NCBI GenBank assembly: GCA_021770845.1
Contig: JAETQF010000010.1
Span: forward strand, 23,667-87,666
Length of the DNA: 64,000 bases
Origin: Oscillospiraceae bacterium
Lineage (GTDB): Bacteria > Bacillota > Clostridia > Oscillospirales > Oscillospiraceae
Direction of reading: 5' to 3'
The translations under genes and the position numbers were made by a program. Below, piece by piece: positions 60,031 through 64,000 of this stretch (its first letter is position 1; each line of letters opens with the position of its first letter). The notes under the pieces were generated by a model. That model did not search any database. It had not been told where the DNA came from and saw only the letters and a list, made by a program, of their open reading frames with translations.

Positions 60031-60692
60031 GAGAGTTTCCCCTTGAAGTCACCGGCGCGGAGCGCGAATTCTATGGAAGCCGCCTGATCCTTTTGGAGGG
60101 CATGATTGAGGAATTCCTCTCCTGTCTGCATATGATCCGCCGGTATCAGGTCAGCCAGGGCCGGCGCGACCCTGTCGCCTCTTTCCAGGCGCGGATCAAA
60201 AGCGCGGAGAGCATGAAGGCAAAGCTGGCGCGGCAAAGCCTCCCCATCACCGCGGACAGCGCCCTGCGGGATGTGTGGGATGCCGCCGGAGTGCTCCTGG
60301 TGTGTCCCTTTGTGCAGAACATCGACCAGACCATCGGCCTGATCCGCCGGATCCCAGGCGTTCAGATTTTGCGGGAGAAGGACTATATCCGCAGCCCCAA
60401 GCCCAACGGATACCGCAGCTACCACATGATCCTCTCCCTGCCCCTGCGCTTTCTGGAGAAGGCCCCGGAGCATCCGGTCTGGCTGGAGGTTCAGCTCCGC
60501 ACCATCGCCATGGACTGCTGGGCCAGCATTGAACACCAGTTGAACTATAAGCACGATATTGAACATCAAGCACTAATCGTCCGGGAACTGAAGCGCTGCG
60601 CGGACGAAATCGCCTCTACGGATCTGTCCCTGCAAACCATTCGGGAGCTGATTGAGACACCGGGAAAGGGGGAGCTCCCATGCGCATTTTAG
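60027..60692 (+). CDS. Small alarmone synthetase (RelQ-like)
   Basis: 221 residues, synthetase domain only, no hydrolase and no TGS/ACT. Transfers pyrophosphate from ATP to GDP or GTP, giving (p)ppGpp. YIRSPKPNGYRSYHMIL is the conserved G-loop and substrate motif, and VWLEVQLRTIAMDCWASIEH is the E-x-Q motif region. Starts at an ATGA overlap with the lipoprotein and overlaps the response regulator by 13 bases, tying alarmone synthesis to this operon. Confidence 0.93.
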   Translation: MREFPLEVTGAEREFYGSRLILLEGMIEEFLSCLHMIRRYQVSQGRRDPVASFQARIKSAESMKAKLARQSLPITADSALRDVWDAAGVLLVCPFVQNIDQTIGLIRRIPGVQILREKDYIRSPKPNGYRSYHMILSLPLRFLEKAPEHPVWLEVQLRTIAMDCWASIEHQLNYKHDIEHQALIVRELKRCADEIASTDLSLQTIRELIETPGKGELPCAF

Positions 60693-61354
60693 TGGCCGAC
60701 GACGAGCCGGAGATGGCCATGGTACTGGAGGCCCTGCTCAAGCGGGAGCATTACTCCGTGGAGGTAGTCCACAACGGGCAGGACGCGCTGGACTATGGGC
60801 TTGCGGAAAACTATGACTGCATTGTTCTGGACATTATGATGCCCAAGCTGGACGGCATCCAGGCCCTGCGGGCTTTGCGGGCCAAGAATGTCGCCGCCCC
60901 TGTGCTGCTGCTGACGGCAAAAAGCCAGATGGAGGATCGGGTGGCGGGGCTGGACAGCGGCGCGGACGATTACCTGCCCAAGCCCTTCGACAACAGGGAA
61001 TTGATCGCCAGGGTTCGGGCCCTGACCCGCAGGGGAAGCGAGTACAAGCCCACGGCCCTTACCGCCGGTAACGTAACCCTGGACTGCTCCACCTTTGAGC
61101 TGAAGTGCCGCCCCTCCTGTATCCGTCTGGGCAATCGGGAGTTTCAAATGCTGGAGCTGCTTATGAGGCAGGAGGGGCGGCTGATCTCCACAGAGCAGTT
61201 CATGGAGCGCATCTGGGGCTGCGACAGCGAGGCGGAGCTCAACGTGGTTTGGGCCTATATCTCCTATCTGCGCCGGAAGCTGGAGGCAATCGGGGCCAAC
61301 GTCCGTATCGCCGCCCGCCGGGGCCAGGGGTACCTGCTGGAGGAGATGATATGA
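60680..61354 (+). CDS. OmpR/PhoB-type response regulator
   Basis: 224 residues. Receiver domain with acidic DDE near the start, phosphorylation Asp in IVLDIMMPKLDG, and conserved KPF lysine; C-terminal winged helix (YISYLRRKLEAIGANVRIAA). AAAGGGGGAG just before the ATG. Its stop overlaps the kinase start (ATGA). Confidence 0.94.
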   Translation: MRILVADDEPEMAMVLEALLKREHYSVEVVHNGQDALDYGLAENYDCIVLDIMMPKLDGIQALRALRAKNVAAPVLLLTAKSQMEDRVAGLDSGADDYLPKPFDNRELIARVRALTRRGSEYKPTALTAGNVTLDCSTFELKCRPSCIRLGNREFQMLELLMRQEGRLISTEQFMERIWGCDSEAELNVVWAYISYLRRKLEAIGANVRIAARRGQGYLLEEMI

Positions 61355-62583
61355 TCCCCTCGCTGCGCAGGAAATTTCTTCTCATCGCAATGGCGTCCAT
61401 GCTTGGAACCATGGCCGTTCTCTGTGCCGCCATAGGCGTCGGCAACTATTGTGTCACAACAAACCGGGTGGACAAAGCCATCTTTATTCTTCATCAGAAC
61501 GGAGGAACCTTCCTCCCGCCCGGCTCCCATTTCGACCCTTCCGATTTCAACTTTCAGGTCACGCCGGAAACCGCCTTTGAAACGAGATATTTTATCGTGG
61601 AGCTCACCGCGCAAAGGGAGATCAAGTCCGTAAATCTGGAGCATATCGCCGCGCTGGATCGCCAGACGGTGGTAAACACCATCAGTCAAATTATGGATAC
61701 CGGATCAGAGCGGGGATATGTGGATCATTACCGCTTCGGTGTGTTTCCAGATGAGGACGGAGGGAATACGATTATCGTGCTGGACTGCTTCCTCCAGCTC
61801 CAATCAGCAAATAATATGCTGCGCATCACGGCTGTCATATTCGCGGCCTGCGTCCTGATTGTGTTTGCCCTGCTGCTGGTTCTTTCCAAGCGGGCCATTC
61901 GCCCCTTTGTGGACAATCTGGATCGGCAGCGGCAGTTTATCACGGACGCTTCCCATGAGCTGAAAACGCCGCTGGCCATCCTGTCGGCGGATATGGGGCT
62001 GTTGGAGGACGCCTACGGCGGGGACAAATGGCTGGACAGCGCAAAATCTCAGGTCGCCCGGTTAGATCGGCTGATCAAAAACCTGGTGGAGCTGGCCCGC
62101 ACAGAGGAAACCGTCAGGGAGGACACGGCGGAAGCATTTTCCGTCAGCGAGATCGCCCAGGCGAGCGCGGACGCGTTTCAGCCGCTGGCCGAGGCGGCGG
62201 GAAAATCCTTGGCGGTGGAGATTGCAGCCGGGATCAGCCTACGGGGCGTGCAGGATAATTTTTTCCGGCTCTTTTCTATCCTGCTGGACAACGCGGTCAA
62301 GTACTGCGACCCGGGAGGCATCATTCGGCTCTGTGTATCTCAGCGGGGGCGAAGCATCTCGATTGCCGTGTCCAACCCCTGCGCCGGGGTCAACACAGCG
62401 CAGCTTCCCAGATACTTCGACCGCTTTTATCGGGCTGACTCCTCCCGCGCCCGCTCCACCGGCGGCTACGGCATTGGCCTGTCCACCGCAAAGGCCATTG
62501 TCACCCGCCATAAGGGCCGCATTTCCAACCACTACGCGGACGGCGTGATCACCTTTACCGCTGTGATTCCGCAGGTAAGCTGA
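61351..62583 (+). CDS. Sensor histidine kinase
   Basis: 410 residues. Two membrane helices (about 10-34 and 162-185) enclose an outer domain of about 125 residues. HisKA has the phosphorylated His in ITDASHELKTPLAIL, and HATPase has ILLDNAVKYC and GGYGIGLSTAKAI. No HAMP domain between. Signal unknown; the outer domain shows no recognised family. Confidence 0.93.
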   Translation: MIPSLRRKFLLIAMASMLGTMAVLCAAIGVGNYCVTTNRVDKAIFILHQNGGTFLPPGSHFDPSDFNFQVTPETAFETRYFIVELTAQREIKSVNLEHIAALDRQTVVNTISQIMDTGSERGYVDHYRFGVFPDEDGGNTIIVLDCFLQLQSANNMLRITAVIFAACVLIVFALLLVLSKRAIRPFVDNLDRQRQFITDASHELKTPLAILSADMGLLEDAYGGDKWLDSAKSQVARLDRLIKNLVELARTEETVREDTAEAFSVSEIAQASADAFQPLAEAAGKSLAVEIAAGISLRGVQDNFFRLFSILLDNAVKYCDPGGIIRLCVSQRGRSISIAVSNPCAGVNTAQLPRYFDRFYRADSSRARSTGGYGIGLSTAKAIVTRHKGRISNHYADGVITFTAVIPQVS

Positions 62584-62655
62584 CGCCCCTGCGTTTACAT
62601 ATTGCCCCAGCCGGCACATCATAACAGGCTGCTTTTTAGAAAGGAAGGAATCAGC

Positions 62656-63111
62656 ATGAGCATGACGATCAGCGCAGCCAATTACTTGAACAGCACGTAC
62701 CAGAACACCAGAACCGCAGTCGCAGAGAGGCCCGGGCAGAAAGACAGTGCGGCACAGGCCGGCAAAACACAGCGCAGCGACGTATCCGCCAGCCTGGATC
62801 AGGTCAACCTGGGCCAGGACGGGATCGCCGTCACCGAGGTCAGCCGCCGGCAGGGAACGGAGCAGTCTGCCGCGCAGAAGCAGCCCCCCGCTCCCCCGGT
62901 GGACACCGTGGAGATCAGCGAGGAGGGCAGAGCCGCCAGCGTCCAGCTGCAAAGCCGACAGGCCGAAGCTGAACCTGCGGCGGCAGAGGTGGAGCAGTAT
63001 GAGGCGGAGGATCTCTCCGAGTACACCGACACGGAGTTGAAGCAGCTGTACTACAGGGGCGAGATCACGCGGCAGGAGTACGAGGACGAAACTGGCGAGA
63101 CGCTGGAATAA
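62656..63111 (+). CDS. Hypothetical hydrophilic protein
   Basis: 151 residues, no membrane helix, Gln/Ala/Glu-rich and probably disordered in the middle (EQSAAQKQPPAPPVDTVEIS). VDTVEISEEGRAAS is a short motif seen in several uncharacterised Bacillota proteins, and LSEYTDTELKQLYYRGEITR looks like a short helix pair. AGGAAGG just before the ATG supports the start. Function unknown. Confidence 0.7.
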   Translation: MSMTISAANYLNSTYQNTRTAVAERPGQKDSAAQAGKTQRSDVSASLDQVNLGQDGIAVTEVSRRQGTEQSAAQKQPPAPPVDTVEISEEGRAASVQLQSRQAEAEPAAAEVEQYEAEDLSEYTDTELKQLYYRGEITRQEYEDETGETLE

Positions 63112-63611
63112 CAATTCGAGCGCAACATTTGGGCGCGGTGCTCGTCCACCTGAGATGGATGACGCGGCCCCCTGTGCCAATCAGGAGCAGCAGGCAGATC
63201 TGGCCCAGTATTGCGAACAGGTCAGAGCGGAAAAGCCTGGGGACAGACTTTGGGGGCAATCCCAATCCATGCGCCGCTGCTTTGTCACGCCCGCACATCC
63301 AGGCCGGAGCCCGCACCAGCCCCTCTCCGCCGCCTGTCTTGGGCTGCGCCGCCCGGTACGGCTCCATATAGATCTGTCTGATACAGCAGTCAAACTGCAT
63401 CTCCTCCCGGGTGGGCACCATTGTCCAGGCCCCATAGCCGCTGTTGCAGCTGGCGATCATCCGCCCGCGCTCGTCGGCGATGTGGGCGGCGGTGTAGAAC
63501 GGCCCAAACAGGCACAGGATGTTCTCGCCGCACAAAGGCGTTGTATTCCTCCGACATATAGACCTCCGCCTGGGCGTCCGCCAGCGCACGCTCCACCAGC
63601 TCCGCCGTCAA
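63065..63611 (-). pseudogene. Frameshifted unknown gene
   Basis: The start (MTAELVERALADAQAEVYMS.., to about 63,525) and the continuation (NILCLFGPFYTAAHIADERG, REEMQFDCCIRQIYMEPYR) lie in two frames that meet at 63,525-63,545, where both read as ordinary protein. A one-base shift is likely. The 3' end is unclear and overlaps the hydrophilic gene. No family recognised. Confidence 0.45.
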
Positions 63612-63620
63612 AGGCAGCGC

Positions 63621-63667
63621 AAAAAACCGCCCCTTGCCATGCTGCGCACGGCAAGGGGCGGTTTTTC
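63621..63667 (-). terminator. Strong bidirectional terminator
   Basis: AAAAACCGCCCCTTGCC and its exact complement around an 11-base loop, with T runs on both strands. It ends the minus-strand sigma fragment transcript. Confidence 0.9.
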
Positions 63668-63854
63668 ACAGTAAGTCCAAGGCATCACGCGAATCCTCTG
63701 CCCGGAATCGCTGCGCATCCAGCAGGAATCCCTCCCGCTCCACAATGCCCCGCAGAAGCCGGCGGCCGCGGCTCACCCGGGTGCTGACCGCTGTCTTAGT
63801 CAGGCCCAGCTTGGCCGCGATCTCCCCATCGGAATAGCCCATCAGCAGCTTCAT
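63666..63854 (-). pseudogene. Lone sigma-factor region 4 fragment
   Basis: 62 codons beginning inside sigma region 4: LLMGYSDGEIAAKLGLTKTA, VSTRVSRGRRLLRGI is the helix-turn-helix that reads -35 boxes in ECF sigma factors. Region 2 and the linker are missing (ECF factors are usually 160-190 residues). Its ATG overlaps the stop of the PHP gene (ATGA), so the fragment is fused behind a gene it did not originally follow. Possibly still translated. Confidence 0.65.
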
Positions 63855-64000
63855 CTCAACAGCCAGTCCAGCTCCAAGTCCAGTGCCGCCAGCTCCACGT
63901 CGGGCTTCACCCGTTCGCCGTGGAAGTCGCTGCCGCCGGTCTGGTGCAGCCGGTACTTTTCCGCCAGATGGAGGTAAAATTCCTGCTGCTCCGGCGTGTA
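63851..64000 (-). CDS. PHP-domain phosphoesterase, 3' end only
   Basis: The last 49 codons, cut by the window edge: FYLHLAEKYRLHQTGGSDFH, then GERVKPDVELAALDLEL. GGSDFHG is the last metal-binding motif of PHP phosphoesterases of the TrpH/YciV group, which cleave nucleoside 3',5'-bisphosphates or short RNA ends. Start and other metal sites lie beyond the window. Confidence 0.8.
   Translation of the reverse strand, partial: YTPEQQEFYLHLAEKYRLHQTGGSDFHGERVKPDVELAALDLELDWLLR

Overview
The window is chromosomal DNA of a high-GC, Gram-positive, anaerobic Bacillota, most probably an Oscillospirales gut bacterium of the Flavonifractor/Lawsonibacter kind. This rests on strong AGGAGG-type ribosome sites, TTGACA/TATAAT promoters, two T-box leaders, a GlgC/GlgD pair, the redox repressor Rex, a small AspRS beside gatCAB, SleB-type wall hydrolases and an SLH surface protein. 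The genus is inference from gene content and base composition. There is no rRNA, no CRISPR array and no intact prophage or insertion sequence.

Layout. 1-1,000: a truncated serine-recombinase fragment, tRNA-Ser(CGA) and a diverged copy of its 5' half. 1,095-12,032 (minus): a glycogen block, glgB-glgC-glgD-glgA, then glgP (own promoter), glk and pgi, making, branching and breaking glycogen and feeding glucose units to glycolysis. 12,339-14,538 (plus): a MATE transporter and yebC. 14,580-17,494 (minus): T-box-controlled leuA followed by proC. 17,646-20,581 (plus): a GtrA flippase, GT2 glycosyltransferase and GtrII-type glucosyltransferase, a surface-glycosylation module. 20,663-25,704 (minus): HTH regulator, NTF2-like protein, recD2, SLH protein and rex. 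25,944-37,163 (minus): a long colinear run of housekeeping genes (ddl, murF, ABC-F ATPase, ydcF, prfA, HAD phosphatase, tsaC, coaE, M18 peptidase, tepA). 37,400-39,785: lipoprotein, hypothetical protein, tandem OB-fold protein and family-4 uracil-DNA glycosylase.

39,873-45,020 (plus): T-box, aspS, gatC, gatA, gatB, a tRNA-dependent Asn/Gln pathway. 45,097-54,173: an amino-acid symporter, two SleB paralogues with WalR-like boxes, YhcH, TSCPD and zincin proteins, a DUF3048 lipoprotein, DUF378 and a sulfatase behind a decayed membrane-protein tail. 54,681-58,720 (minus): a Gld-type ABC exporter operon that looks decayed (intact ATPase, internally deleted permease, two frameshifted partners), facing a MarR regulator. 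59,527-62,583 (plus): a tight operon of lipoprotein, small alarmone synthetase, response regulator and histidine kinase. The right edge holds a frameshifted unknown gene, a lone sigma region-4 fragment and the 3' end of a PHP phosphoesterase gene.

The least explained signals are non-coding: a chain of hairpins between glk and pgi sharing an identical three-base loop, a dispersed 3'-end palindrome family (three copies, one encoding the end and stop codon of PrfA), a partial duplication at the gatA/gatB junction that leaves a 29-codon decoy start translationally coupled to gatB, a hairpin burying the tepA ribosome site, and a refolded tRNA-Ser half.
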